Source: Antitrichia curtipendula (Eukaryota > Streptophyta > Bryopsida > Hypnales > Leucodontaceae). From it: DNA of 64,000 nt. The translations under genes were made by a program, and so were the position numbers. Of this stretch, positions 1 through 12,019 are shown one piece after another. Location: positions 22,193,567 to 22,257,566 of the forward strand of contig OX579636.1 of NCBI GenBank assembly GCA_951230915.1, written 5' to 3'. Every line of letters starts with the position of its first letter. Position 1 is the first letter of the stretch. A model generated the notes under the pieces. That model worked only from the letters and a program-made list of their open reading frames with translations. It was not told the origin of the DNA and made no database searches.

Positions 1-215
1 ATTTCAGAAATCTAGCAGTAATGTACATTTCAAATCGTGCGGTCTGAACTTTGAAAGCAACATCTATGACAATTGTAGATTTCAGACATCTATAAGTGGT
101 TTAGATTTCAGAAATCTAGGATTGTTGAACATTTCAGAGCGGCCGCTCTGAACTGTGAAAACTGCCAAAGTTACGGAATTTCGCCATTTTAACGAAATTG
201 CCCATCTATGTGGAA
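1..215. repeat. MITE-like segment at window edge, probably partial
   Basis: This stretch has repeated 'atttcagaaatcta' motifs and a 16-bp perfect palindrome around 135-150 containing GCGGCCGC. It ends near 'ccattttaacgaaattgcc', which resembles the right end of the TIR element at 28221-28505 (ccattttaatgaaattcc). It is probably a diverged, truncated member of the same family. No coding potential is seen. Confidence 0.35.
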
Positions 216-2034
216 GTTCACATTGTAGTCATTTAGTAACACAAATAAGATCTCCTATCTTATAACTATTTAAAACCGTTTAATTCCATAACATTTTTAA
301 CTAGTTAAGTACTTTTGAAGTTCACAAAAACATAGACTCAAAGAAATAATCACCCTAATTGTGAGGTAAGGAATTGCCATCTCATCTTTGAAGGAACATT
401 TTTCCTAGTGCCATACATGAAGGTTTAATTTATTTTTTGAGTGCTAAATTTCTACATCAAATTCTTAGGGGTCCACATCACCTCACACCATTTATAAGAT
501 AGCATGTGACACTTTTTTACAAAAATGACTTGATTTATGCTAAATCTAACCTACACGAAGGATATTTGGATTTTTTTCTATACTTGGATATTTTCAAGGT
601 TAAACATGAGACTTTTGGCTTGATTAAAAATGCTTGATGATATTATAATGTTACAAAGGACATCAATATTTAATGAATGACTTTCATTATTCTTATAGAA
701 ATAAAAAATGCACCTTTTCAATCAATAATTGAACCATTTTTTGGATGCCTACCTCAGTGATAGGTTTTGTCTTCTTAGATTTATGTAATGTGCTTTAACA
801 TACAAACTCACCTACAACTCCATGCACACTTGTTAACTTTTTTAATATAAAATGTGCATGCAACTTCTTGTGACATAATTGAAAATGATAGTGATAAAAA
901 AGAGTGAATTTAGACAGGAGGGTTTTGCTTTAGCTCCTCAATATTAAGATTTAGAGAGAACAAATGTTGTGATATGAGAAAAGACATCATTAAAGAATTA
1001 TGGGATCTATAAGTGTAGGAGGTGATTTGTGGTTTATTATTAAGGTAGGAGGTTGGAAATTCGCTCATCTAAGTGTTGGTCCGTCTTTTTCATATATTTC
1101 ACTGGATGAAAATATTTTTAGCTCATTTTTCAAACAAAGAGAAATAGATGAGGAATCTAACACAAGTGGTTTCATATTTTTTTGAAGCATTTTTGAATTA
1201 GTTATTAATTTTCAAAAAAATTGTGTCATAGGCCCCTATTGATGACCCCATGTCTTCCATAAATCGTTCACATGCAACTTCTAAAGAAAGATGGGGAAAA
1301 CAAAAACAATGATTGTCTCTTGCAATTAATAATGATTTTTTCCTCGATTCATTCAAATGACTATAGCGGTCAATTTAATAACCACTTCATGTCCATTTCA
1401 CAGCTATTTATAGGGACAATTCTTAATGCCTTGCGATTTAAGAGCCTCCTATCTTATGTTCGGGAAGAACTGGAGGCCAATTCCAAGTTAGCTATTGGAA
1501 TTGGGAACCCCCCCGGGTTGCAATTTGAAAAGATTGGCAAAAAATTAGTGAATTTTTTTTATAAAAGTTATATTTTGCATAAAAATAAAAAAACAAAAAC
1601 AAACTCAATATTTAAAAAAAAATCAACTTAAGAATTGGAGGAAATTAGTTGCTAAAACTAAAAAAATATTCTTGAATGCTGGTTTATTAGTTATAAAATG
1701 GGATTAACCTAATGTGGGTATCTCAAAACTGCCACTTTTTGCTATTGGTCCTAATTACTATTATTAGGCTGGTCATATTTTCATATTTTCTTATTGGCAA
1801 TTGAAAGCAAGTTCGAAGGTACCAAAAAATATGACATTTGGATACAATATGCAAAAATTACGAAGGATCAAAGTTTTTTTTTGGTAGATGTTCTAAATTT
1901 GTTTCTTCAACATAAATACATTGATATTGATTTCAGAGATGTTCACAAAGTGATGATGATGGTTTAAGCAAGGTGTGAATCATGGTATCCCCTGTCTGTG
2001 GTAATTGGAGAGGAATTACAATAGGTATTGGTTA
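216..2034. other. AT-rich intergenic DNA, no gene recognised
   Basis: This is low-GC sequence with only short chance open frames. The longest, at 1272-1631, ends in a lysine/asparagine-rich A-tract translation and shows no family features. I see no RNA gene here. Confidence 0.6.
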
Positions 2035-2400
2035 CTAAGGTGGGAGGCTCTGAAAGCATCCCACCTCTTCAAATGTACACTATTTATACATGTTGCTTTT
2101 TCATAGCCTTCAACAGTGTACATTTGAAGAGGTGGGCGATTTTAGAGCCCTAAATATGTCATTTCAACTTCAACATTTTGTAACTGATCCGACAAAGCTC
2201 CCCAAAATACAAAACAACTTGGGTTAGATGCCAATTCCACTTGTCTTTCAAGGAAAATGTATTGAAAAAAGTATTTTAAGAAGCTTCACCTCTCTCCGAA
2301 ATTCAGTTTCAACTCTTAAATGGGCAATTTATGGACCTCGTACCTTAGTTAGTTTGCGATTGTGGGCTTCGTAAACTGTCACGATGGCATTAATTAGTAA
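2035..2400 (+). repeat. Repeat family A, copy 1 (hairpin-bearing element)
   Basis: This copy carries an inverted pair, 'ccacctcttcaaatgtacac' near 2060 and its complement near 2117-2140. A conserved arm follows ('catttcaacttcaa', then 'gatgccaattccac' near 2230). The same order of motifs recurs at 10952-11245 and, in reverse, as the two halves around the large MULE (29035-29229 and 39570-39690). This supports one dispersed non-autonomous DNA element family. Ends are approximate. Confidence 0.6.
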
Positions 2401-3658
2401 GAGATGCAGTCTAGAAAAGAAACCTTCCTGACACTTGGCAGTGAATGGGTGGATCTCGCAGAACAATCGGACCGCTTCTAATTAACTTAACTGGAAGTGC
2501 CGCCAACTGATTTTTTCATGCCATTCCCGTTGCTCTCCGTGCCTCACACAAAAATTGAATATGGTAACCCTATTATAAATTTGGGTCTATACGTTTAAGT
2601 CATTTTTGGAAGAAAAAGAAAGTGTCACATGTCATCTTGTGAATGGTGTGAGGTGTCTTGGACCCCTACAAATATGATGTGGAAATTCAATTTTGGCACA
2701 CCCAAGTGTCGAATCGGACCTTTGCATATCCTAATGTCAATTTTCGTGACTAACTACAGTAATATGTTGTAGAATTAACCCGACTATTTGAGTCGACATT
2801 TCCTATTTGTAGATTATGAATGTTTTCAAGAGGATAATGTCTAAAGTGTCATAAAATGGATGAAGTACATTCAAGTATGTTGAAAAAATAATTTTTGTCT
2901 ATTTTTCAAAAATTTGATTAGTTTGATCATTAGATTCTTCATGATTTTTGTGCAAGATTTTTAATCAGTTCACATGAGAATAGAGAAAAAAAAATCTTGC
3001 AAGAATGAAGATCATATTTCTAGCTTTTTCTCAAGCCATAGATTATTTTGTCATATATGCTCTAAATCTATATCATAATTCCAACAACAAGCTTTCTTTG
3101 ATACAAAGGGTAGTCACTTATACCAAGATTATACTACTAGAACAAAGGTCTACTAGAAATCTTGATTCATTAATTATATTTTAATGCTTTTATAGGCAAT
3201 CCAAAGAATCATTTTTTTTTAAATAAATAAATAAATTTTTGGCATGGTGAATATTGTAGTTGGACAAGTAGGGACCAATGACATTAATCAATAAAACACA
3301 CTTCTACCTATCCCCTAGTGTGTATGGTATGATCATAAAAAATAATGAAAGATTGATACTTCCTAACTCTAATCTTTAACACTCATCAAGAAAAGACAAG
3401 TTGACTTCCAATTCATCTAATTTGGGAATCTTTATTGTTGAATAAATAAATAGGCCTTTTTACAATTACTTTTCAATTTGAAATATATAGATTATCATTC
3501 AAATCACCATTACATTTTGTTCTTGGATCAAGTCTTCCTTTGGTTAGATTCAAAAGAATAGGATACAATAAAATTCAAGGGGGCCTGTGCTCTAATTTTA
3601 GTAGAAACCACTATCATGTAGTCTTTTTTCTAGCATAATAGAAGAGACAATTGCATTG
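2401..3658. other. AT-rich intergenic DNA, nothing recognised
   Basis: The first 180 bases are slightly GC-richer (around 2430-2550), but no reading frame or motif could be assigned. The rest is AT-rich with homopolymer runs. Confidence 0.55.
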
Positions 3659-3662
3659 TTAA

Positions 3663-4538
3663 CCCCTAAAGTCCCAAGGCCTCTTTTCAATCAAAAACCA
3701 CTCAAAATTGCCATTTCTATAGCAAAGAGCAAACAAAACACTAAATTTTTTTTTTCCATATTTAACCATAGGGGCTTGTATTGGACTAGTATAAGAATGT
3801 CTGGAAGAAATTTCACAAACTTTGACCGTGTAGATTGTAAGATATTTGCGTTTAAAGTGAAGGAAACAAGTTGTTTTGCACCGTGTTCAACTACATTTTT
3901 GGCTTTGAACCTTCATAACTTGTAATATGATAAAGATTTGAGTTGAGTGTCTAGAATTAAAAAAAACAAAAAAAAACATTTAGTTTTTACTCATCAAAAA
4001 ATTGTTAACTAGAAGTAGGTTCAAGATTGAAGGAAAATCTAAATTGCTAATAGCTCTAAGATGAAATTGAAATACACTAATCTCAATGGTGAGATTATTC
4101 TAGCAAGATATCTTAACTTTTTTATTTTTATTTATTTTTAATTGTGAAAATTGAGGTCAGAAACGAATCCTACAAATTATTTTTTCTAGAAGATGCTCTT
4201 ATTCCCTCCAAAACAAGATTGTCTATAACTTTCACGTAACAAATCCAAATGAAAAAAATCAAAGCTTCCAATGTACATATAAAAAGAACCTATACAAAAC
4301 AAATTTTGTTTAAATTTTGTTTCAAGTTCTTTTGAAGGTTTCTTTTGCCCGCCAAACTAAAAAAAAGGACTTTTATGCTATACCTTTTGCTCCTAGGCTC
4401 CGATTGAAATAAAAATTATATTTTTGGAAAGCTACCATGTTTTTCCATCTGCACAAAAAGTCCAAAAAATCATGACAAATATTGAGGCCATAGGAGCCTC
4501 CACAAAAGTATCCCGAGGGGACAATGGGACTCTAGGGG
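3663..4538. mobile_element. TTAA-flanked TIR element, copy P1 (piggyBac-like, non-autonomous)
   Basis: The element is bounded by TTAA at 3659-3662 and 4539-4542. The left end begins CCCCTAAAGTCCCA and the right end read in reverse begins CCCCTAGAGTCCCA, a clear terminal inverted repeat directly inside the TTAA. It is about 876 bp long with no transposase frame. Internal sequence resembles copies P3, P4 and P6. TTAA duplication plus CCCT-type termini is the hallmark of the piggyBac superfamily. That assignment is inference, because no transposase is visible. Confidence 0.7.
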
Positions 4539-4542
4539 TTAA

Positions 4543-5430
4543 AATACTAATACAATTTAACAATAGAGGAAGGTAATCACGGTGCTTTTTAAACTATTGA
4601 ATATATTAGAAATTAAATGTTAAATAATAAATAGGCACGGTCTCCAAAATTAGCCTCCTATTTTTTAATACCCCTTGTCACAACCGACCAAAATTATTAC
4701 TAAAAATATATGCCAAAATTATTGTGAAATTGTTTCTATAAAGTAAATATTTTTATTTTCAGAAATTATCAAATTGCATTTGCCAACTTTAATTAAACAT
4801 CAGAGACTGTTGTCGACCCTCACTATTAGGGACTAATGTATGAAATGCTACATCTGTAGCTAATTTATGATCATCTGCCCTAAATTTCAATTCAATTTTT
4901 TCAATTTTTTTTTATAAAATGCACAAATCGAAAAAACTTGAAAATCAAATTTCTCCAAAATAAAAAAAGGTAATTCAATATTCTACAGGTCACTTGGTGT
5001 CTTCTAAATGGCCATACACAAGAAAATAAATAAGAGTTTTTTTTCATTTCAAATTCCAAGTCATTTTTTAATATCTTGAGCAGTGTACATATATCCACTC
5101 ATTAATCATGTAGATCTTAGAGGAATTAAAAGTGGTCACTGAAAGCATACAATCTGAATAATGTGCAAATGAAGAACTAGAAAAATGTTAGAAATCTTGC
5201 AATGCATCAAATTTTACAATAATCTTTGTATTTTCAATTACTACAATATACACCAATGATATGCTAATAATATAATAATGCATATTAATTGTATATTAGT
5301 ATCATATTAACAATGTAATTTGCATGAATTTTGTCCTTCGAAGGTTATAAAGTTGGTATTTGCTTTTAGGATTGGTATTTTGATCTTTTGAATACATGAA
5401 TTTATATTGAAGCGTGTGTAAGTCTACACA
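4543..5430. other. AT-rich intergenic DNA, nothing recognised
   Basis: The sequence is AT-rich. The short minus-strand frame at 4901-5098 has no recognisable features. Confidence 0.55.
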
Positions 5431-5720
5431 GTATATGTTATTCAGCCCATGTGGAGGGCTGCAAGTTCCCCAGGGTTCCCAGACTTTGAAACTGTCTGGA
5501 ACTGCGCTGCAGCAGCTGCGTGACGTAGCCAAGCAACTGCCGTGTCATACAAAAATAAATAAAAATTGTTCATCTTGTTTTTTCATTTTGAGATTATTAT
5601 TATTATTTTTTTTTCAAAAAAATTAATTCTGACAGCGGCCATTCTTTTGCTGCCGGGGGAACAGCGCCGAGAACAGGCCCAAAACGGCCCTCCAGACCCC
5701 CCCAAAATCATCTAATGCTC
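5431..5720 (+). repeat. Repeat family B, copy 1
   Basis: Two GC-rich blocks (5446-5545 and 5630-5705) flank an AT-rich centre. Both blocks and their order recur in direct orientation at 26685-26960: 'ttcagccc', 'gtggaggg', 'agttcccc', 'cagctgcgtgacgt', then 'ggaacagcgccg' and 'ggccctccagac'. The outer GTGGAGGGCTG and the reversed right end TCTGGAGGGCCG form a short imperfect terminal inverted repeat, so this is probably a non-autonomous DNA element. Short open frames across it are not genes. Confidence 0.6.
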
Positions 5721-8610
5721 TAAATTGTATATGGATTGCAATTTTTAACTTTGATTTAATTTCAAGATATATTTAAGAGATAATTGAGTATGAGTTTGTC
5801 ATGATGTTAGAAAAATGTGATTAGATCAAAGAATAGTGCACAAACTATCCAATCATGTGTTTTGTAATACACATAATTTATTGCAAAATGCACCAAGTTT
5901 GACATACCATAAATCCACTAAATGCATTTCCATTTTTTACGGTTCACTTCCATGTATACACTTATATTTGGTAAAGTTCCATGTTTTGTAAGTAAATATT
6001 GAAAATTCCTTTACCAATAATATTGTCTTTGATCTAAAGGATTACCACCTTTAAATTTAGATTACTGTTTAGGAGGTTGAGTCAATGAATACTTCTATAT
6101 AATATTTTTGATCTAGTTGATAGATTGTCATTTTAGGAAAAAAATATGTACTTAGGAGGGCATTATTTGTATTTTTGTAACAAACATATGCATTCAAGGG
6201 GTGCTTTGTAGGGGATGTAAGTATCATGTATGAGATAGATAGATTATAGTATAAATTGTGGCCATGTTTGAAAACTATTCTTTCATGCTGTTTTTTAAGT
6301 CCTATTTTCATTTAAAGTTTTAAAGTTTTAGTTGTCATAAATGGTACGCTTTTCTTGCATTTACATAAATTTCTTAGCCCCTTTGAAAACATGTAGAGAT
6401 TTACAAAGGTCAAGGCTTGGTAAAAACATATGGCACTTGAAAGACAACTTGGTTAAAAAGTTGGATTAGTTGAAAATGGCTTATGAGTAGGAGTAAGTTT
6501 TTATGAGTAAGACCATGATGGAGCCCAATGATCCTTCAACACACAAAGGCCAATTGATATTTCAAACCACACCATCAAACCACTCAATGCTTAACTTAAA
6601 TTTATAGAAGTAAAAGAAACAATGCAATAATTTTGTGTATTTTTAGATTAATTTTTTAGTTCAACTAACCAACATATGGATAGTTTGATTTATTTCTATT
6701 TGTACAAATTATATTAAAAAAATTCAAAATTTTATTTGTATTAAAATTTTAATTTGTTAATTGTTGAATAATAAATCCAATTATGTAGATCTTGCTATAT
6801 TTTAGTACATAATTTGTAATCTAGGGGTCAAATTTAATTTCATATGTAAATTTCTGTACACCCCCTCTAAATGTTAAGATCCAAAGACCTAACAAGTAAA
6901 AGTTCTCCAATAGACTTTTTGTTCGCAATATTTGGTTGGAGTTGTTATTTTTTGCATGCAATACATTTGGGACTTCAAATCTTATTTGTAGCTTACTTTA
7001 GAAGCATAAAATAATAAGGATCATGATCAACACTTGCATTAATTTCAATTATATTTTTTATTTTATTTCTTGTACAAGCAAAATATAATGATTTGAATGT
7101 GATTTGTCACTACTTGTCTTTTGAGTGGATAGTCACTACAGGTGACAATTCCATTACTAGGTGACAATTTAAATATACTTGTACACATAGCACCTAGTAA
7201 TAGGACAATTTAAAAAAAATTCCCAAACCCCAATTCAACCCAACCTAAAGTCAAGCCCAAACCCAAACCACCCCTATTTGTAATTTCAAACTAGATTTGG
7301 GAATTGCAATTAATATGGGATATATTGTTGTTTTTGTATCTATATTTTTATTTTTTATTTGTATCCATATTATGTATATGCATATGTCTTATATATCATA
7401 TCCGTATCCCAAAGTAACTACCATTGATTTTTGGCAAATCAAATGGTGTGGGATTTTTGGCAAATGGATGACATTGGTGGTACTTTTGTTTATTTTTTTG
7501 GCAAATTGGACGGCTAGTGATTTCTAGGGCGGTGTATGTGAGTTTGGTAGGATCGTTTGCATCTTTTTAGGAGATAGTATAATAAGTCTAATTCTAATAA
7601 TTTGACCATAATTATTTATTCAAATATCCTTTCATTGATGAAAATATATATTCTAGACTTCTAGACTTATATAGACTTATATTCTAGACTTATAGATTTT
7701 TTGGAAAAACTGAAATCAATGTAATTTGTATAATTGAAAATATTTACAAAATCATTTGAGGTACCCAAATCCTCCCCCACAAATTTGGTGGAGGTGAAAT
7801 CACAATGAAGAACCATGAGGTAGAGTTTTCATAAAAAATTAGAATTTAGACTTAATTTTTTTGAAAAATGAACATGTTGCATTGCATAATATAGCCCATA
7901 TTTTTTTTAATTTGAAAAATGCAATTGAATTTTTAAAAGTCTAATGACAAATTAAATATAAAGTGAAATTTTGAGAAATAATCAAGTGATAACTTTCAAA
8001 CAAAATTTGCAAACAATTTGACAAAACAAGATGCCAATGGGATGATGAGAACAAGAAGCAAAGTGTTGCTGCAATAAAACTTTGTACTGAATTTTTCATA
8101 GGGATATACCATCACTTAACTGATTACTTAGTTGAATTGTCTAACATTTGCATTCGTGTGCCTAAAATGTGATTGATGGTCAAAAATTTAAGTTTTGATA
8201 ATCCAAACTCAGTTTTATGAACCCTATTAGTCTAGTCTAATTAGCACAATGTAAAGTACAACCCATTCCTATATGAGGAAGAAGAGTTTGAAGATGCACA
8301 AAGCGTGCAATTCTCCCCAATCCTTTTGGAGACCTAGGGCTCCAAGATAATTCAACAGACTTCCATGATGCCTTGCGCCATCACCTTTGCATTGCCTTTA
8401 TAGAGTGGTCTCCTATAATCCCAAGATGTGCCATACACTAAGTGCTTGCTTCCCCAATTAGTGAATCAAGTTGAAGCTTAGGACAACGCATGCTCCATCT
8501 CCTTACAATCGATCAACAATGTCTCAATCATGAACCTCACCTTCCACTATCTTCTCCAAAGATGCATGGTATCATTCCTACTCCCTCTGCCGTTGAATTG
8601 ACCATGTCTG
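5721..8610. other. AT-rich intergenic DNA, nothing recognised
   Basis: The sequence is AT-rich. There are small local repeats such as 'ctagacttata' around 7650-7695 and a short inverted pair 'attactaggtg'/'cacctagtaat' around 7150-7200. No frame longer than about 80 codons shows family features. Confidence 0.55.
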
Positions 8611-8616
8611 GTCATA

Positions 8617-10740
8617 GTGCAAGGGTCGTTGCTTAGGCTCACTTCATCCCAAGTCTCCTTAAACTTATCCATCACGTCCACTTTGGATGCCTTGATAGAT
8701 GGAATTATAGATTCATCCCATTCCACAACAAAGTCGAGAGTACGCCCTAAGACCCTTTCATCCCAATTTATGTCAATGATGTTACAATTTTTATCCTTCA
8801 ATGTTTCAGGCTTAATTGGTGATGAAGTCTCCATCTCCAGGATCTATAATTACTTCCAACTTCTATCCCAATTTCATATTATTCTCCTTCAAGAACACAA
8901 TTCAAGTTGTGTAACTAGAATTTCTACAACATAGACAAACTCTTACGGAGTCATGCAACTTCAAGGTTAACAACAAACAACATTGGATACAATAGCCATT
9001 AGAAAAAAATCTGAACCCTGCTAAGGGCCATTTGATCTTCATTTTCGGCAACCTTGCGGTGCAAATGTAAAAAAAAAAATTAATTTTTTATTTATTTTTA
9101 AAATCAACAATTTGACGTGGCACTAGTAGCGCCCTATTAGATTTTTATTTTTTTTCCCATATATTTGCACTACTGCCATGCAATCTTGCAACCTTCTACA
9201 GGGCCGAATTTTTTTCTAATGAACATTCTCAAACTAGGCACATGCCACGGTAGCATCATGACAATGGTGGCTTTTAAGTTAGTAAACATGGTCACATGTG
9301 TTGAAACCATCATGGAGAATTGCGTCCAATGGACATCTTACAAGCTAAGCATCCCAAATGACAACGTTGGCATTGTTAATGTTTAAACTCCAAAAGATTT
9401 GCATTCCCAATTCCATCTATGGGATATCATCCGTTAGCTACGTACCTCATGTAGACAAATTTTGGTGACTTTTATATTGTCAAATCCCACCAAGATAAAA
9501 CTAATCCTTATGGCCATTTAATTCTAGTGTTAGAACTAGTTCTTTTCCCAAAACCTCAAATGTCACCTCCACGTGGAAGATAATTCACAATCAATAGGCA
9601 ATCTACTATACTCTTAGGACAATTTGTGCAACAATAGTCACTGAATCTTGGCCCGCTTGGATTGGGTTTATTTATTTAAAAATGGAACAAGATAGTCACA
9701 ATACAAACTGCTCAACTATACGATCTGCAACAATAATGGCTTGTTGGATCATTCTTTAATCATAACTATGATAGGATTTGATAACACTCTCACCCGTAGG
9801 TGGAAGATGAGCAGTTGCTGGCTTGATGTAATTAGACCAATGATCAAATACATGTGCATCATATAACTTTTATCTATTTGCCTATATTTTTTGTCAAGTT
9901 CAAGTCAATTTTCAAACGGCATCAAGCTTTCAATTATTGTAAGTCACAAGAGTTAAGCGATGCTACTTTGATTACAAGAGGTTGAATCCGCAAAGTAAAT
10001 GGTCAGTGCATGTGGGCATGCATCCGTTAAAAATTCCACAGTGACATAGTTATGTAAGTTTTCAAAGCTATTTGAGAAACCCTCATCCCTACTATTAGAG
10101 GCCTCCATAATGACCAAGGTGATCTCATCAAAGACCACATTGGGTTGATCAAGCCAGGTCTATTCAACTTTCTACTACTGCTTGTATATTGCAGAGTTCA
10201 ATCTTGATGCCACATCATTTAGTAGCCATGGAGGAATTTCTTTGACTACTACTAGATGATATTCCTCTAGAATCAAAAGAGACCCTCTTTGAACCCAATA
10301 GTGAGGTGGAATTGCATCAAGTTGTGGAGGCAATGGCCGCCAACAAATGCCCAAAATTTAATGGTTTCATCATCGAGTCTACATGAAATACTAGCCTTAA
10401 TTAGATCAAACTTCACGTCAATGATATACCAGTCGATTCTTCAAGGCTCTCTCCCCAAAAGAATGAATCAAGGTACAGTTGCACTTCTACACAAAAGAAG
10501 GACAAGTGACGATCTCGGCAATTGAAGACCGATAATTAGTCTTCTTAGAGTGGCATATAAAATCATTATTAAGGTGCTCCAATTTTGATTGCATCTATTA
10601 TTGGCAGGCATCATCAACTCAGATCAATCAACTTTCATTCATTGTAAGAACATTGTATTTTCTATGACGCATTTTAGGTGTCATCTATTGTGATTCAATT
10701 GTTTTATGTTAACAATTAATGACATCAAACATAACATCAA
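8617..10740 (+). pseudogene. Decayed L1-type LINE (endonuclease plus reverse transcriptase relic)
   Basis: Conceptual translation of the plus strand shows scattered pieces of a non-LTR retrotransposon ORF2. Near 8770-8900 is the start of an apurinic-type endonuclease ('FLSFNVSGL', then 'IILLQEH'). Near 9260-9700 are its later parts ('NVGIVNV', an aligned tryptophan and a 'SQNL' stretch). Near 10310-10680 is the reverse transcriptase fingers region ('NFTSMIYQSILQGSLP', 'LGN', stop, 'RPISLLRVAYKIIIKVL', 'INSDQSTF'), as found in plant L1 elements. Many stops and frameshifts separate these blocks, and an AT-rich insertion lies near 9060-9160. The YADD catalytic motif and the 3' tail were not found. 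The copy is clearly dead. Boundaries are approximate. Confidence 0.75.
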
Positions 10741-10951
10741 GATGGTGCAAGATGTGAAACAAATTTTCTCCAAAAGAAGTAGGTTTTATTTGGTCTATTT
10801 ACCATTGCGCAATTGTGGTCCACCGTTGGTATCAACTCGCGGTCATGAGTATTCCAACTCTCTGCACTAGTTCCACCTTGCTTCCACTACTATGAGAAAA
10901 CAAGGCACATTTGGAACTTTGCTCTACTTATTCTATGTAAGGTAGTAAATT

Positions 10952-11245
10952 TAAAAGCACCCATACTCTAAAAGCAATCATGACACGGAGGTACATTTTC
11001 TTTTCTTCAATGTACCAGCAATGTACATTTCAGGAGGTGGTCGCTTTTAATGACCACTGCATTTCAACTCCAAAAATTTGAAACTAATTCCACAAAGGTC
11101 AAAGAAATATGAAATGATGGGTTAAAAGCCAATTCCATTTTTCTTCCGATGAAAATTTACTGAAAATTGTTTAAAGGAATTTTGCTTCCTCCAAAAAAGC
11201 AATCAACTTTTAAATGGTCGCTTTAAGAGCAAACTACTTGCCTTC
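10952..11245 (+). repeat. Repeat family A, copy 2
   Basis: Copy 2 matches copy 1 at 2035-2400 in order: 'aatgtacatttc', 'aggaggtgg', 'catttcaactcc', 'attccacaaag' and 'gccaattccat'. Its ends are an imperfect inverted repeat, CTCTAAAAGCAATC at 10968 and, reversed, CTCTTAAAGCGACC at about 11230. This suggests a DNA transposon with TIRs. It has no coding capacity. Confidence 0.55.
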
Positions 11246-11646
11246 ATGATATTCCGACTCTTATTGATTGATGGCCAACTCTAACATGGCAACAATGTAA
11301 AGTAGACGCACCCATTCCCACCACTGCACCCAATTCCATCATCATGTACTAGTGGAGTACACTGTAGAAAGAAAATGTGCACCACTGGTACATGAAGGAG
11401 GAGTTCCTAAAGTGACAGGGAATGGGTGCTTCTACCTTATACTTGGATCCAAGTTGCTACGACGCTTGAAGAAAGGTACCTCTAAGTGGTCCTTCTTGAA
11501 AGCAGCCCCACAACAACACAATGAAGCAACAATGTGAAGCAAATCAATGGAGGACATTCCTCATTATTAGAAGATCAACAGTGCATAACCTTTACAGTGT
11601 TGTTTCAGCGTGTTTGCTCCGGATACTCTTTATTTGGGTCTCATGG
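11246..11646. other. Intergenic DNA between repeat A copy 2 and the Harbinger-like MITE
   Basis: This stretch has moderate GC. Two short plus-strand frames (11352-11537 and 11521-11733) have no recognisable features and the second runs into the MITE. I see no supported gene. Confidence 0.5.
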
Positions 11647-11649
11647 TTA

Positions 11650-12016
11650 GAGCATGTCCACCCGTCTTGTAAAACGAATGATTTGTTGCCACTGGCTTGT
11701 AAAATTGCCTCACTCGTCTTGCATAATGGATGAACTTGTTAAGAGGCCAAGCCAAAAGCCATGGGTGGCTTGCAAAACTGGGCTCTTTTGCAAGCCAAAG
11801 GGCGGCTTGCAAACCGGCTTGCAAACTGCATGAGACAAGCACCTTTTGCACTTTTTCAACAAACAAGAACTTGGTCCGTGAATGTGGACATAGACGATTG
11901 GGTGGCGATGGCCTCTTAAGAGGGTATGGGTGGGGCGACACATCATCCTTGGCTTGCAAATTGGATTGACCGGCTTGCAAATTGGCTTGCATTTTACAAG
12001 ACGGGTGGGCATGCTC
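11650..12016. mobile_element. Harbinger/Tourist-like MITE, 367 bp
   Basis: The terminal inverted repeats are about 25 bp long. The left end begins GAGCATGTCCACCCGTCTTG and the right end reversed begins GAGCATGCCCACCCGTCTTG, one mismatch in 20. TTA flanks the element on both sides (11647-11649 and 12017-12019). A three-base TTA/TWA duplication with a GAGCAT or GGGCAT-type start is typical of PIF/Harbinger (Tourist) MITEs. The interior is unusual in carrying about eight direct or inverted copies of 'gcttgcaaa'. No transposase is present, and open frames across it are by-products. Confidence 0.85.
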
Positions 12017-12019
12017 TTA

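Noticed and set aside
135..150. Perfect palindrome containing a NotI site
   Set aside because: A 16-bp palindrome within a diverged MITE-like segment. No evidence of function.
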